64,000 nucleotides of DNA from Labedella phragmitis (GTDB taxonomy: Bacteria; Actinomycetota; Actinomycetes; Actinomycetales; Microbacteriaceae): positions 154,590-218,589 of the forward strand of contig NZ_RZNB01000007.1 of assembly GCF_004078635.1 (NCBI RefSeq), read 5' to 3'. Positions within the stretch are counted from its first letter, which is position 1. Each line of letters opens with the position of its first letter. The translations under genes and the position numbers were made by a program. Of this stretch, positions 37,697-46,336 are shown piece by piece. Under the pieces are notes generated by a model, which saw only the letters and a program-made list of their open reading frames with translations, did no database searches and had not been told where the DNA came from.

Positions 37697-39192
37697 TCGG
37701 AGCGGTCGACGCGCTCATCGGCCGCGTGCCGATGTATCGGCTCGTGCTCATCCTGTTGGCCACGCTCACGGCGGTCGCCGTCGCTCTCTCCGCGTTCGGC
37801 GTCCTCTTCTTCACACCGCTCGAGCTGCTCGCGACGGGCGGCATCGCCGTCGCACTCTCATGGCTCGTGAATCGGCTCGTCGCGCCGCTGTTCCGCGTGA
37901 AGCCCCACGACGAGTCGGCGCTCATCACGGGACTGCTCCTCTTCTTCATCATGAAGCCGGGCATCGAGTTCGGCGACCTCGCCGCCGTCGCGGTCGCCGC
38001 CATCGTCGCCGCCGTGTCGAAGTACGTGCTCGCCGTCCGCGGCCGCCACGTCCTCAACCCCGCGGCGATCGGCGCGTTCGTCGCGACCCTCACGGGTCTC
38101 GGTGTGAGCTACTGGTGGGTCGGCAGCGAGTCGCTGTTCTGGTTCGTGCTCGTGGCGGGACTCGTGATCGTGTGGCGTGTTCGGAAGCTCGCCATGGCGG
38201 CGCTCTTCGTGCTCGCCGTGTGCGCCGTGATGATCCCGACCCTCGTGTCGAACGGCATGGCCGTTTCTGCGGCCCTCGCGACCCCGTTCCTCTCGACGGC
38301 CGCCGTGTTCTTCGCCGCGTTCATGCTCACGGAACCGCTGACCCTCGCTCCGCGCCACCGGCAGCAGCTCGTGATCGCCGTCGTCACCGGTGTGCTCTTC
38401 GCGCTGCCGTACCACGTGGGACCGGTCTTCTCCTCGCCGGAGCTCGCCCTGATCGTCGGCAACCTGCTCGCGTTCCTCGTGGGGCAGCGGCGGGGAGTGA
38501 CTCTCACGGTGCGCGATGCCCGTCGCCTCGGCGGGGACGTGCACGAGCTCGTGTTCGACGCCGCGGCGCCTCTCCGTTTCCGCGCCGGGCAGTACGTCGA
38601 ACTACACGTGCCTCACGCGAAGGGGGACAGGAAGGGCTTCCGACGAACCTTCAGCATCGTGTCGGCGCCGAGCGACGGTCGAGAGGTGCGCGTCGCCTTC
38701 CGGGTGCCGGAACCGGCGAGTTCGGCCAAGCGGGCGCTCCTCGAGCTCGTCGCGGGGGACACGGTCCGGGTGACTCTCGTAGCGGGCGATTTCACGGTTC
38801 CGGCCGACGCGGAGCGGAAGCTCGCCTTCGTCGCAGCCGGTATCGGCATCACGCCCTTCGTGAGTCAGATCCGCGAAGCGAGGGCGAGCGGCCGCCCCCG
38901 AGACATCGTGCTCGTCTACGCCGTCTCGGATCCGCGGGACATCATCTACGCCGACGAGCTCGCGGGCGTGCGCGTCCTCGTGTCGAGCCGCGTCGAGCCG
39001 ACGGACCTGCCGGACGGTTGGAGCTGGATCGGACCGGAACGCGTGGACGCAGACGTCGTTCGAAGCGTCGTCCCCGACCTCGCCGAGCGCGACCTCTTCG
39101 TCTCGGGTCCGCCCGCGCTCGTCGACGACGTGCGCCGTCGGTTGCGTTCCTCGGCTCGTCGCGTGCGCACCGACGCCTTCGCCGGCTACTGA
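37693..39192 (+). CDS. NqrB/RnfD-like membrane domain fused to ferredoxin-reductase-like domain
   Basis: 499 residues. Residues about 1-270 form 9-10 hydrophobic segments like NqrB/RnfD (RVKPHDESALITGLLLFFIM, RGRHVLNPAAIGAFVATLTG). Residues about 275-499 are an FNR module: FAD motif GFRRTFSIVS, NAD motif AAGIGITPF near 381, and terminal FVSGPPALVDDVRRRL. There is no [2Fe-2S] Cys set. Overlaps apbE by ATGA. Reads as a single-polypeptide route taking electrons from cytosolic NAD(P)H through the membrane to the flavinylated lipoprotein. Final acceptor unknown. Confidence 0.85.
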   Translation: MIGAVDALIGRVPMYRLVLILLATLTAVAVALSAFGVLFFTPLELLATGGIAVALSWLVNRLVAPLFRVKPHDESALITGLLLFFIMKPGIEFGDLAAVAVAAIVAAVSKYVLAVRGRHVLNPAAIGAFVATLTGLGVSYWWVGSESLFWFVLVAGLVIVWRVRKLAMAALFVLAVCAVMIPTLVSNGMAVSAALATPFLSTAAVFFAAFMLTEPLTLAPRHRQQLVIAVVTGVLFALPYHVGPVFSSPELALIVGNLLAFLVGQRRGVTLTVRDARRLGGDVHELVFDAAAPLRFRAGQYVELHVPHAKGDRKGFRRTFSIVSAPSDGREVRVAFRVPEPASSAKRALLELVAGDTVRVTLVAGDFTVPADAERKLAFVAAGIGITPFVSQIREARASGRPRDIVLVYAVSDPRDIIYADELAGVRVLVSSRVEPTDLPDGWSWIGPERVDADVVRSVVPDLAERDLFVSGPPALVDDVRRRLRSSARRVRTDAFAGY

Positions 39193-39251
39193 CCGTCGGC
39201 CGTGGACCGATGCCGTCGCCGGCTACCGACCCCGATGCTCGTCCGCGATCC

Positions 39252-39319
39252 TCCCTCGGGTTGTCGCATCTCCGCGGTGTCCTGCCGCTCGGACCGCTGA
39301 TATGCGACAACCCAAGGGA
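39252..39319. repeat. Long imperfect inverted repeat, hairpin or repeat element
   Basis: Arms TCCCT-C-GGGTTGTCGCAT (39252-39269) and ATGCGACAACCC-A-AGGGA (39302-39319) match at 17 of 18 positions, and the 32-bp centre is itself partly complementary. Located between the convergent flavin operon and ABC operon. Terminator, or a dispersed repeat. Confidence 0.65.
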
Positions 39320-39336
39320 AATTGGCGCTCGAGGGG

Positions 39337-39376
39337 CGCGCGGAGAGAGGGACGCGCGGAGAGAGGGGCGCGCGGG
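39337..39376. repeat. 16-bp tandem repeat, 2.5 copies
   Basis: CGCGCGGAGAGAGGG with one more base repeats at 39337 and 39353, then CGCGCGG at 39369. Noncoding. Confidence 0.7.
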
Positions 39377-39415
39377 TGACGTGGGCGTACGGAGAAGGGC
39401 GTGCCGCGGACGACC

Positions 39416-40213
39416 TCAGCCCGCAGTCGTGTCGTCCGGCGCCGCGCCGCGGCCGGCGGACGTGACACGGTCGAGGAAGGCACGAGTCCGCGGGTCGCGG
39501 GGAGCCCCGAAAATCTGATCCGGTGTGCCCTCTTCGCGGATGACGCCGGCGTCGAGGAAGACGACACGCGTCGCGACGTCCCGCGCGAACGCCATTTCGT
39601 GGGTCGCCATGAGGATCGTCGTTCCGGAGGCGCCGAGATCGCGCACGAGCTCGAGCACCTCCCCGACGAGCTCGGGGTCGAGAGCGCTCGTGATCTCGTC
39701 GAGGAGGAGAACTTCGGGTCCGCTCGCGAGCGCGCGGACGATCGCGACGCGCTGCTGTTGGCCGCCCGAGAGACGGTCCGGGTACGAGCGGGCGAAGTCG
39801 GCGAGGCCCACCCGGTCGAGCAGCTCGAGCCCGCGCGCCGCGGCGGCGGCCTTTCCGACGCCGTGGACGTGGCGGAGGGCGAGGGTCACGTTGTCGAGCA
39901 CTGTGAGGTGCGGGAACAGGTTGTAGTGCTGGAAGACGGTCCCGAACCGCGCTCGTACGGCGTCCGCGTCGATGCGCGGGTCCGTGATGTCCGTCCCGGT
40001 CAGGAGGACCCGACCGTCGTCCACCTGCTCGAGCAGGTTGATGGTGCGCAGGAGCGTCGACTTGCCCGATCCCGACGCGCCGATGAGCGCGATGACCTCA
40101 TGGGCGTCGACCGTGAGATCGATGCCGGCGAGCACGACCCTGTCGCCGAACGTCTTGACGACATTCTCGAGCCGCAGCACCGGCGTCGCCGAATCGGCGG
40201 TGGAGGCGCTCAT
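39416..40213 (-). CDS. ABC transporter ATPase, polar amino-acid family
   Basis: 265 residues. Walker A GASGSGKST, Q-loop VFQHYNLFPHLTV, signature LSGGQQQRVAIVRAL, Walker B EVLLLDEITSALD and the switch His in MATHEMAF. GlnQ/HisP-like. ATG 40213 overlaps the permease stop by 4 bp. Operon order SBP, permease, ATPase. Confidence 0.93.
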   Translation of the reverse strand: MSASTADSATPVLRLENVVKTFGDRVVLAGIDLTVDAHEVIALIGASGSGKSTLLRTINLLEQVDDGRVLLTGTDITDPRIDADAVRARFGTVFQHYNLFPHLTVLDNVTLALRHVHGVGKAAAAARGLELLDRVGLADFARSYPDRLSGGQQQRVAIVRALASGPEVLLLDEITSALDPELVGEVLELVRDLGASGTTILMATHEMAFARDVATRVVFLDAGVIREEGTPDQIFGAPRDPRTRAFLDRVTSAGRGAAPDDTTAG

Positions 40214-41100
40214 ACGACGCTCCCGTGCTGCTCGCGCTCCCGCTGCCGTGCCGTCAGCCAATCGGTGAGGCGGATCGTGGGCAAGGCGAGCGCGACGAAC
40301 AGGAGCCCGGCGAGGACGTACGGGGTGAAGTTGTAGCTCGCCGAGGTCTCGATCTGTGCCGCGCGCACGGCGTCGACCGCTCCGAGCACCGAGATGAGGC
40401 CGACGTCCTTCTGCATGGAGACGAAGTCGTTCATGAGAGCCGGCGTCACCTTGCGGAGCGCTTGCGGGAGGATCACGAGGCGTAAGGACGCGATGTACCC
40501 GAGGCCGAGTGAGCGTGCGGCGAGTCGTTGCGACGGGTGCACGGCCTCGATGCCCGCGCGGAGCACCTCGGCGACGTACGCCGAATACGTGAGCACGAGC
40601 GCGACCGTTCCCCAGAACTCCATCGGCATCCGGGGGAAGAGTCCGAGCCCGGGGATGCCGAACCCCACGAGGTACAGCACGATGAGGAGCGGCATACCGC
40701 GGAACACGTCCGTGTAGGCGGCGGCGAGCAGCCGCAGCGGGAAGAAGATCGGGCCGCGGAGCGTGCGCACGGACGCGAGCAGGACGCCGACGATCGCGAC
40801 CCCGATGCTCGCGACGACGAGGACACGGATGTTGAGCCACAACCCCTCGATGACGCGCGGCCAGGCCGCGACGAGCACCTCGGGATCGAAGAACGTCTCC
40901 TGGACCGAGCGCCATCCCGGGGTCCCGACCACGAAGACCGCGACGAGAGCCGCGAAGACGACGGTCGACGCGAGCGAGATGAGCACCGAGCGCCGCGACG
41001 ACCGAGCCCGGAACGCGCGTCGTTCGAGCTCGAGCGCGCTCGGCGTCCGGTCCACGACGGCGCTGTTCGTCTCCGTCACGGGCGGGCGGTGGGGGGACAC
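40210..41100 (-). CDS. ABC transporter permease, polar amino-acid family
   Basis: 296 residues. Cytosolic head (1-38), membrane segment at about 40-62, then the HisM-type domain with EGLWLNIRVLVVASIGVAIVG, FRGMPLLIVLYLVGFG, the EAA-like loop (EAVHPSQRLAARSLGLGY) and terminal segment. GTG 41100; the stop overlaps the ATPase start. One permease gene only, so it probably homodimerises. Confidence 0.92.
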   Translation of the reverse strand: MSPHRPPVTETNSAVVDRTPSALELERRAFRARSSRRSVLISLASTVVFAALVAVFVVGTPGWRSVQETFFDPEVLVAAWPRVIEGLWLNIRVLVVASIGVAIVGVLLASVRTLRGPIFFPLRLLAAAYTDVFRGMPLLIVLYLVGFGIPGLGLFPRMPMEFWGTVALVLTYSAYVAEVLRAGIEAVHPSQRLAARSLGLGYIASLRLVILPQALRKVTPALMNDFVSMQKDVGLISVLGAVDAVRAAQIETSASYNFTPYVLAGLLFVALALPTIRLTDWLTARQREREQHGSVV

Positions 41101-41101
41101 G

Positions 41102-41953
41102 TCACTCGAGCACCGGGGCGGTGTCGTCGCCGCCCAGCCACTCGGCGGCGAGCTCGTCGAGCGTGCCGTCCTCGCGGAGCGCGTCGACGGCGTCCGTCAC
41201 CTCATCGGTGAGAGCGCTGTCCTTCGGGAGGACGATGCCGAACGCGTCGCCCTCCCCGTCGGTCTGCGGCAGTTGGCCGATGATGACGCCGTCGTCGAGC
41301 TCGGCGCCCGTCATGTAGAACGCCGTGGGGAGGTCGACGACGAGGGCGTCGATCTGGCCGGCCTCGAGGGCCGCCTTCGCATCCTCGTTCGAGTTGAACG
41401 CGCTCACCCCGCCCGTCGGGGCGATGATCTCCTCGGCCGCCGTGAAGCTCGTCGTACCCGTCTGGGCCCCGACGATGAGACCCGAGAGGTCGGCGATGCT
41501 CGCGGCGTCGGCCGCGGCGGACGAACCCGTCGTGATGACGGTCTGGGTGGTCGCGTAGTACGGCGAGGAGAAGTCGACGGCTTCCTCGCGCTCCGGGGTG
41601 ATCGAGAACTGCTGCAGGTTGAGGTCGAAGTCCTTGGGACCCGGGGCGATGGAGGCTTCGAACGAGCTGCGGACCCACACGACGTCGTCCTCGTCGAAAC
41701 CGAGCTGGTCCGCGATGGCGTACGCGACGGCGGCTTCGAAGCCCTCGCCGGTCTCGGGGGCGTCGTCGATGACCCACGGGAAGTAGGCCGGTTCACCGGT
41801 CGCGATCGTCAGCTTTCCGTCGGTGATGTAGCCGCTGTCACCGCCGGAGGATGCGCCTCCGTGCGAGCCGCCGGCGCTCGCGCAGCCCGAGAGCAGGGCG
41901 ACACCGATCACGGCGACGACGAGGGGGACGGTGCTGCGGCGGACACGGGGCAT
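41102..41953 (-). CDS. ABC transporter substrate-binding lipoprotein
   Basis: 283 residues. Signal peptide with lipobox LSGC (Cys about 24), Gly/Ser linker, then SBP_bac_3 fold (GKLTIATGEPAYFPWV, EGFEAAVAYAIADQLGF, VGAQTGTTSFTAAE). First gene of the operon. Specificity cannot be read; amino acids are the family norm. CCAGCGGGTCG occurs twice upstream (41962-41972 and 42020-42030). Confidence 0.92.
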   Translation of the reverse strand: MPRVRRSTVPLVVAVIGVALLSGCASAGGSHGGASSGGDSGYITDGKLTIATGEPAYFPWVIDDAPETGEGFEAAVAYAIADQLGFDEDDVVWVRSSFEASIAPGPKDFDLNLQQFSITPEREEAVDFSSPYYATTQTVITTGSSAAADAASIADLSGLIVGAQTGTTSFTAAEEIIAPTGGVSAFNSNEDAKAALEAGQIDALVVDLPTAFYMTGAELDDGVIIGQLPQTDGEGDAFGIVLPKDSALTDEVTDAVDALREDGTLDELAAEWLGGDDTAPVLE

Positions 41954-42083
41954 GGCGATCTCCAGCGGGTCGGGTTGTCGGGAGACTCCACTTTCTCACC
42001 TCGACGCCCCCATCACCTACCAGCGGGTCGAAGTGTGACGAGCGGTGTGTCGTCGCTCTCGGGGCGGCGACGCGCTCGCCGCC

Positions 42084-42089
42084 TAGGAT
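42084..42089 (+). promoter_or_regulatory. -10 of leaderless GT-C-like gene
   Basis: TAGGAT with six bases to GTG 42096. Confidence 0.6.
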
Positions 42090-42095
42090 GGTGCC

Positions 42096-43334
42096 GTGAG
42101 GGCTCGTGTCGTGCTGTGGATCGCGTTCCTGTTGATCCATGCGGGCCTCGCGTGGTTGTGCCTCGCTGCTCCCGGACTGCCGCTCGGCGACGTCATCCTC
42201 GTCTACCGTCCGTGGTCGATCCAGGTCGCATCCGGATCGCCCGTCGTCGGCATCGATCTCGACTGGGTGTACCCGTTGCTCGCGCACGTCCCGATGCAGC
42301 TCGCCCTCGTCGCGGGGGAGTCGCTCTACGCCGAGGCGTGGCTCGTGCTCATGACGGTGCTCGACGCCGTCGCCTTCGGAATCCTCCTCGGAGACGGTTC
42401 GAGTCGGCGCCGGCTCGGCGCCGCGCGGTGGTGGCTCGGCTTCATCGCCCTGCTCGGCCCCATCTCGCTCGGCCGGATCGACTCGGTGACGGTTCCTCTC
42501 GCGGTCGTCGCCGTCCTCATCGTCATGAGGAGACCGGCCGCGGCGTCCGTGATCCTCGCCGTCGCCACGTGGATGAAGGTGTGGCCGGCCGCTGTGCTCG
42601 TCGCCGCCGTCCTCGCGCTCGGCACGCGACGGCGCATCGTCCTCGCCGCCGCAGCGCTGTCCTTCGGAGTCGTCCTCCTCGCGTTCGCACTCGGTGGCTC
42701 GGCTCACGTCTTCAGCTTCCTCGGGGAGCAGTCGGGCCGCGGCCTGCAGCTCGAGGCGCCCGTGAGCCTCTTCTACGTGTGGCAGACCGCATTGGGGGTC
42801 GAGGGCGCGTCCATCTACTACGACCAGGCGATCCTGACCTACCAGGTCGCGGGGCGCGGGATCGATGTCGTCATCGGCCTCATGACGCCGCTGCTCGTCG
42901 CCGCGTTCCTCGCGGTCGCGCTGCTCGGGTACCGGGTCGTGCGGCGCGGTGCAGCGACCATCCGGGTGCTCCCGACGCTCGCGCTCGCCCTCGTGCTCGT
43001 GCTCATCGCGGTCAACAAGGTCGGCTCGCCCCAGTACCTGACGTGGCTCATCGCCCCGGTCGTCCTCGGCATCGCGTGGCAGGGTCGCCGGTTCCTCGTT
43101 CCCGCCGTCCTGTCGTTCGGCCTGGCCGCACTCACTCACCTCGTCTACCCGTACCTCTACTGGATGCTGCTCTGGGCGTGGCCGCCCATGGTCGTCGTCC
43201 TCACGGTGCGCAACGTCGGCTTCTTCGTCCTTCTCGCCTGGTGCGTCGTCGAGCTGGTCATGGCCGGGCGCGGCGCGCCCTCCGAGCCCGTCCGCGACGC
43301 GGAGACCGGCGAGCTCGCCACTCGACACCCCTGA
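42096..43334 (+). CDS. Polytopic GT87/DUF2029-like glycosyltransferase, copy 1
   Basis: 412 residues with about ten hydrophobic segments. D in GDVILVYRPW after the first segment fits the acidic loop of GT-C enzymes, then IDLDWVYPLLAH, KVWPAAVL and NKVGSPQYLTWLIAPVVLG. Family members such as mycobacterial PimE and AftC use polyprenyl-phosphate sugars. 409-residue paralogue at 43807-45036 shares the same motifs. Substrate unknown. Short gap to the thiamine-binding gene suggests co-transcription. Confidence 0.82.
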   Translation: MRARVVLWIAFLLIHAGLAWLCLAAPGLPLGDVILVYRPWSIQVASGSPVVGIDLDWVYPLLAHVPMQLALVAGESLYAEAWLVLMTVLDAVAFGILLGDGSSRRRLGAARWWLGFIALLGPISLGRIDSVTVPLAVVAVLIVMRRPAAASVILAVATWMKVWPAAVLVAAVLALGTRRRIVLAAAALSFGVVLLAFALGGSAHVFSFLGEQSGRGLQLEAPVSLFYVWQTALGVEGASIYYDQAILTYQVAGRGIDVVIGLMTPLLVAAFLAVALLGYRVVRRGAATIRVLPTLALALVLVLIAVNKVGSPQYLTWLIAPVVLGIAWQGRRFLVPAVLSFGLAALTHLVYPYLYWMLLWAWPPMVVVLTVRNVGFFVLLAWCVVELVMAGRGAPSEPVRDAETGELATRHP

Positions 43335-43370
43335 CACGTCCGTCATCCAGCAGCAACGAAAGGACTCCCC

Positions 43371-43679
43371 ATGCTCGTCGCATTCTCCGTCGCCCCCTCC
43401 GGCGGCCCGAACGGCACCGATTCCGTCCACGACGCCGTCGCCGCCGCCGTCAAGGTCGTCCGCGAGTCGGGCCTGCCGAACCGCACGACGTCGATGTTCA
43501 CCGAGATCGAGGGCCCCGATTGGGACACCGTGATGGACGTCGTGAAGCGCGCGACCGAAGCTGTCGCGCCATTCGGCTCGCGGGTCTCGCTCGTGCTGAA
43601 GGCTGACATCCGCCCCGGATACACCGGAGAACTCGACGCGAAGATCGAGCGCCTCGAGAAGGCCATCGACGAGGACTGA
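43371..43679 (+). CDS. MTH1187-family thiamine-binding protein
   Basis: 102 residues, ferredoxin-like fold of the YkoF/MTH1187 family: MLVAFSVAPSGG, SVHDAVAAAVKVVRESGLPN, TSMFTEIEG, RVSLVLKADIRPG. Members bind thiamine or its pyrimidine. AAAGGA precedes ATG 43371. Its place between two paralogous membrane enzymes has no obvious thiamine link. Confidence 0.88.
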   Translation: MLVAFSVAPSGGPNGTDSVHDAVAAAVKVVRESGLPNRTTSMFTEIEGPDWDTVMDVVKRATEAVAPFGSRVSLVLKADIRPGYTGELDAKIERLEKAIDED

Positions 43680-43794
43680 TCCTCGGCGCGCTGCTCCTCG
43701 ACGGTGACCGCGTCTGGGCGATCCGACGCAGTGGAGGGACAGCGGGTTATCCACAGCCGCTGAGCGTCCCGGGACGCGCGAGTCGTGCCGCCTC

Positions 43795-43800
43795 TAGCGT
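43795..43800 (+). promoter_or_regulatory. -10 of second GT-C-like gene
   Basis: TAGCGT with six bases to GTG 43807, the same geometry as copy 1. Confidence 0.6.
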
Positions 43801-43806
43801 TGGCGC

Positions 43807-45036
43807 GTGAAGAATCGGTATGCGCTGTGGACCGCGTTCGTCCTCGTCCACGCGTTGCTGATGCTTCTCAGCCTCGTGGGTTCGGGCAACCCGCTCGTCG
43901 ACGTCACCGACGTGTACCGCCCCTGGGCGCTCGACGTCGTCGCTGGGAGGACGATCGTCGGGATCGAGTCGGACTGGGTCTATCCGCTCCTGGCCCTTGC
44001 GCCCCTCCTCCTGCCGCTCGTCGCGGGGGCTGCGGCCTACCCCGTCGCCTGGCTCCTGCTCGTCTCCCTGCTCGACGCGATCGGCTTCTTCATCCTGCTC
44101 GGTCGCGGCACCTCGCCCCGGCGTGCTGCCGCCGCGTGGTGGTGGCTCGCTTTCATCGCGGCCCTCGGTCCGATCGCGATCGATCGGCTCGATGCCGTCA
44201 CCGTCCCTCTCTCGGTCACCGCCATGCTCCTCCTGGTGCGTCGACCGGGCGCCGCCGCGGTCCTGCTGTCGGTCGCCACCTGGATCAAGGTCTGGCCGGC
44301 GGCGCTCCTCGCCGCCGCGCTGATCACCGTGCGTCGGCGGAGTCGGCTCCTCCTGGCCGCCGCTGTCGTCTCGGCGGTCACGCTCGCGACCGCCCTCCTC
44401 CTCGGGGCCGGTGCTCACGTCATGAGCTTTCTGACGCTGCAGACGGGTCGCGGCCTTCAAGTGGAAGCGCCGGTCAGCCTGTTCTACCTCTGGCAGACCG
44501 CGGCGGGCCTCGACGGTGCACGGGTCTATTTCGACGAGCAGATCGTGACCTTCCAGGTCACGGGAAACGGTGTCGAGGCGGTCATCGCCGTCATGACGCC
44601 GCTGCTCGCACTCTGCATGACGGGTGTCGCCGTGCTCGGGGTGCTCGCCGTGCGTGCCGGTGTCTCCATCGTGCGTGTGCTTCCGCCGCTCTCGCTCGCC
44701 TTCGTGCTCGTGCTCATCACGGTCAACAAGGTCGGTTCTCCGCAGTACCTCACCTGGCTCATCGCGCCGATCGTGCTCGGCGTCGTCTGGCGTGGAGCCG
44801 GGTTCGCTCGGCCGGCGGCGGGAGCCCTCGTCCTCGCGTTCCTGACCCACGTCATCTACCCCTATCTCTACGCGCTGCTGCGGGATGCGGCATGGCCGAT
44901 GGTCGCCGTCATCACGGCCCGCAACCTCGGGTTCGTCGTGCTCCTGTGGTGGTGTGCGGCGGAACTCCTGCGCGTGCGGCGGGAGGCGCGGGCGCCGAGG
45001 GGCACGGTGGCGGTGCCGGTCCTCCACGATCGCTGA
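43807..45036 (+). CDS. Polytopic GT87/DUF2029-like glycosyltransferase, copy 2
   Basis: 409 residues, collinear paralogue of 42096-43334: VTDVYRPWALDVV, ESDWVYPLLALAP, WIKVWPAALL, GRGLQVEAPVSLFYLWQTA and NKVGSPQYLTWLIAP are nearly the same. The duplication is old, since hydrophobic segments have diverged. A membrane enzyme using lipid-linked sugar is inferred; no partner polysaccharide genes are in the window. Confidence 0.82.
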   Translation: MKNRYALWTAFVLVHALLMLLSLVGSGNPLVDVTDVYRPWALDVVAGRTIVGIESDWVYPLLALAPLLLPLVAGAAAYPVAWLLLVSLLDAIGFFILLGRGTSPRRAAAAWWWLAFIAALGPIAIDRLDAVTVPLSVTAMLLLVRRPGAAAVLLSVATWIKVWPAALLAAALITVRRRSRLLLAAAVVSAVTLATALLLGAGAHVMSFLTLQTGRGLQVEAPVSLFYLWQTAAGLDGARVYFDEQIVTFQVTGNGVEAVIAVMTPLLALCMTGVAVLGVLAVRAGVSIVRVLPPLSLAFVLVLITVNKVGSPQYLTWLIAPIVLGVVWRGAGFARPAAGALVLAFLTHVIYPYLYALLRDAAWPMVAVITARNLGFVVLLWWCAAELLRVRREARAPRGTVAVPVLHDR

Positions 45037-45088
45037 GCAGGCGCGGCGCCCCGCGATCGAATCGATTCGAAACCGGCCGTCGGCGTCC

Positions 45089-45094
45089 TACACT
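45089..45094 (+). promoter_or_regulatory. -10 of leaderless MFS gene
   Basis: TACACT with six bases to ATG 45101. Confidence 0.6.
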
Positions 45095-45100
45095 GGACGA

Positions 45101-46336
45101 ATGCCCTCCGTGACCAACGGGCCGACGACGATGTCCTCGGCCCGCATTCGTCTTGCCCTGCTCGCGCTCGCGGTCGGGGGCTTCGGCATCGGCACGACCG
45201 AGTTCGCGGCGATGGGGCTCCTGCCCGAGATCGCGTCCGACCTCTTCCCGGCTCTCTCGGCGAGCGACCCCGAGCGGGCGAACGCCCGCGCCGGACTGCT
45301 CATCTCGGCCTACGCGCTCGGCGTCGTGGTCGGCGCTCCGACGATCAACGCGTTCATCGCACGGTTCCGGCGCGATCGGGTGCTCGTCGTCCTCGCCGTC
45401 GCCTTCACGGTCACGAACCTCGCGGCGGCCCTCGCCCCCACCTTCGAGCTCATCCTGGTCTTCCGGTTCCTCGCGGGCATCCCGCACGGCGCCTACTTCG
45501 GGATCGCCGCGCTCGTCGCGGCGCAGCTCATGGGTCCGGGGAAGCGAGCGCGCGGAGTAGCCATCGCGATGGCGGGACTCACGATCGCGAACGTCATCGG
45601 TGTGCCCCTCGCGACCCTCGTCGGGCAGGCGTTCGGGTGGCGCGTCGCCTTCGTCCTCGTCGCTGCGGTCTTCGCCGTCGCCACCGTGTCCGTGCGGATC
45701 GCGGTGCCACGCGTAGACGGTGCAGCCGGCCAGACGATGCGACGCGAGCTCACAGTCTTCCGGAACGGTCGCGTCTGGTTCGCCCTCCTCACGGGCTGCA
45801 TCGTGCTCGGTGGTCTCTTCGCCGTCTACACCTACCTCTCGCCCATCGCGACGGAGCTCGCGGGACTGCCCGGCGGGGTCGTCCCGTGGGTGCTCGCGAC
45901 CGTCGGTATCGGGATGACCGTCGGAAACCTCGTCGGGGGTCGCCTCGCCGACTGGAGCGTCATGCGCAGCCTCTTCGGCTTCGCCCTGCTCATGCTCGTC
46001 GCTCTCGGCGGGTTCGCGCTCACGGCGCAGTGGCCGGTGACGCTCTTCCTCTTCACCTTCGCGATCGGCTTCGCCGCCCAGGGGCTCGGGCCGACGATCC
46101 AGACGCGCCTCATGGACGTCGCGGGGGACAGCCAGGCGATCGCGGCGGGCCTCATCCACTCGGCGCTCAACGTCGGCAACGCGCTCGGCGCGTACTTCGG
46201 CGGCGTCGCGATCGCGGCGGGTCTCGGCTACTCGTCACCCGCGGTCGTCGGCATGGGACTGACCGTCGTCGGCATCCTCATCGCCGCTCTCGGCTACACC
46301 CTCGAGCGACGCGGGGTGCTGCGCTCTACTCGATGA
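45101..46336 (+). CDS. MFS exporter of the DHA1 (Cmx/AraJ-like) type
   Basis: 411 residues, 12 membrane segments. Opens with LALLALAVGGFGIGTTEFAA, a DHA1 hallmark, and has RFLAGIPHGAYFGIAALVAA (motif C-like) and a mid-loop QTMRRELTVFRN. Chloramphenicol-type or sugar efflux homologues exist; substrate unknown. Its 3' end overlaps the convergent response-regulator gene by 11 bp. Confidence 0.9.
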   Translation: MPSVTNGPTTMSSARIRLALLALAVGGFGIGTTEFAAMGLLPEIASDLFPALSASDPERANARAGLLISAYALGVVVGAPTINAFIARFRRDRVLVVLAVAFTVTNLAAALAPTFELILVFRFLAGIPHGAYFGIAALVAAQLMGPGKRARGVAIAMAGLTIANVIGVPLATLVGQAFGWRVAFVLVAAVFAVATVSVRIAVPRVDGAAGQTMRRELTVFRNGRVWFALLTGCIVLGGLFAVYTYLSPIATELAGLPGGVVPWVLATVGIGMTVGNLVGGRLADWSVMRSLFGFALLMLVALGGFALTAQWPVTLFLFTFAIGFAAQGLGPTIQTRLMDVAGDSQAIAAGLIHSALNVGNALGAYFGGVAIAAGLGYSSPAVVGMGLTVVGILIAALGYTLERRGVLRSTR

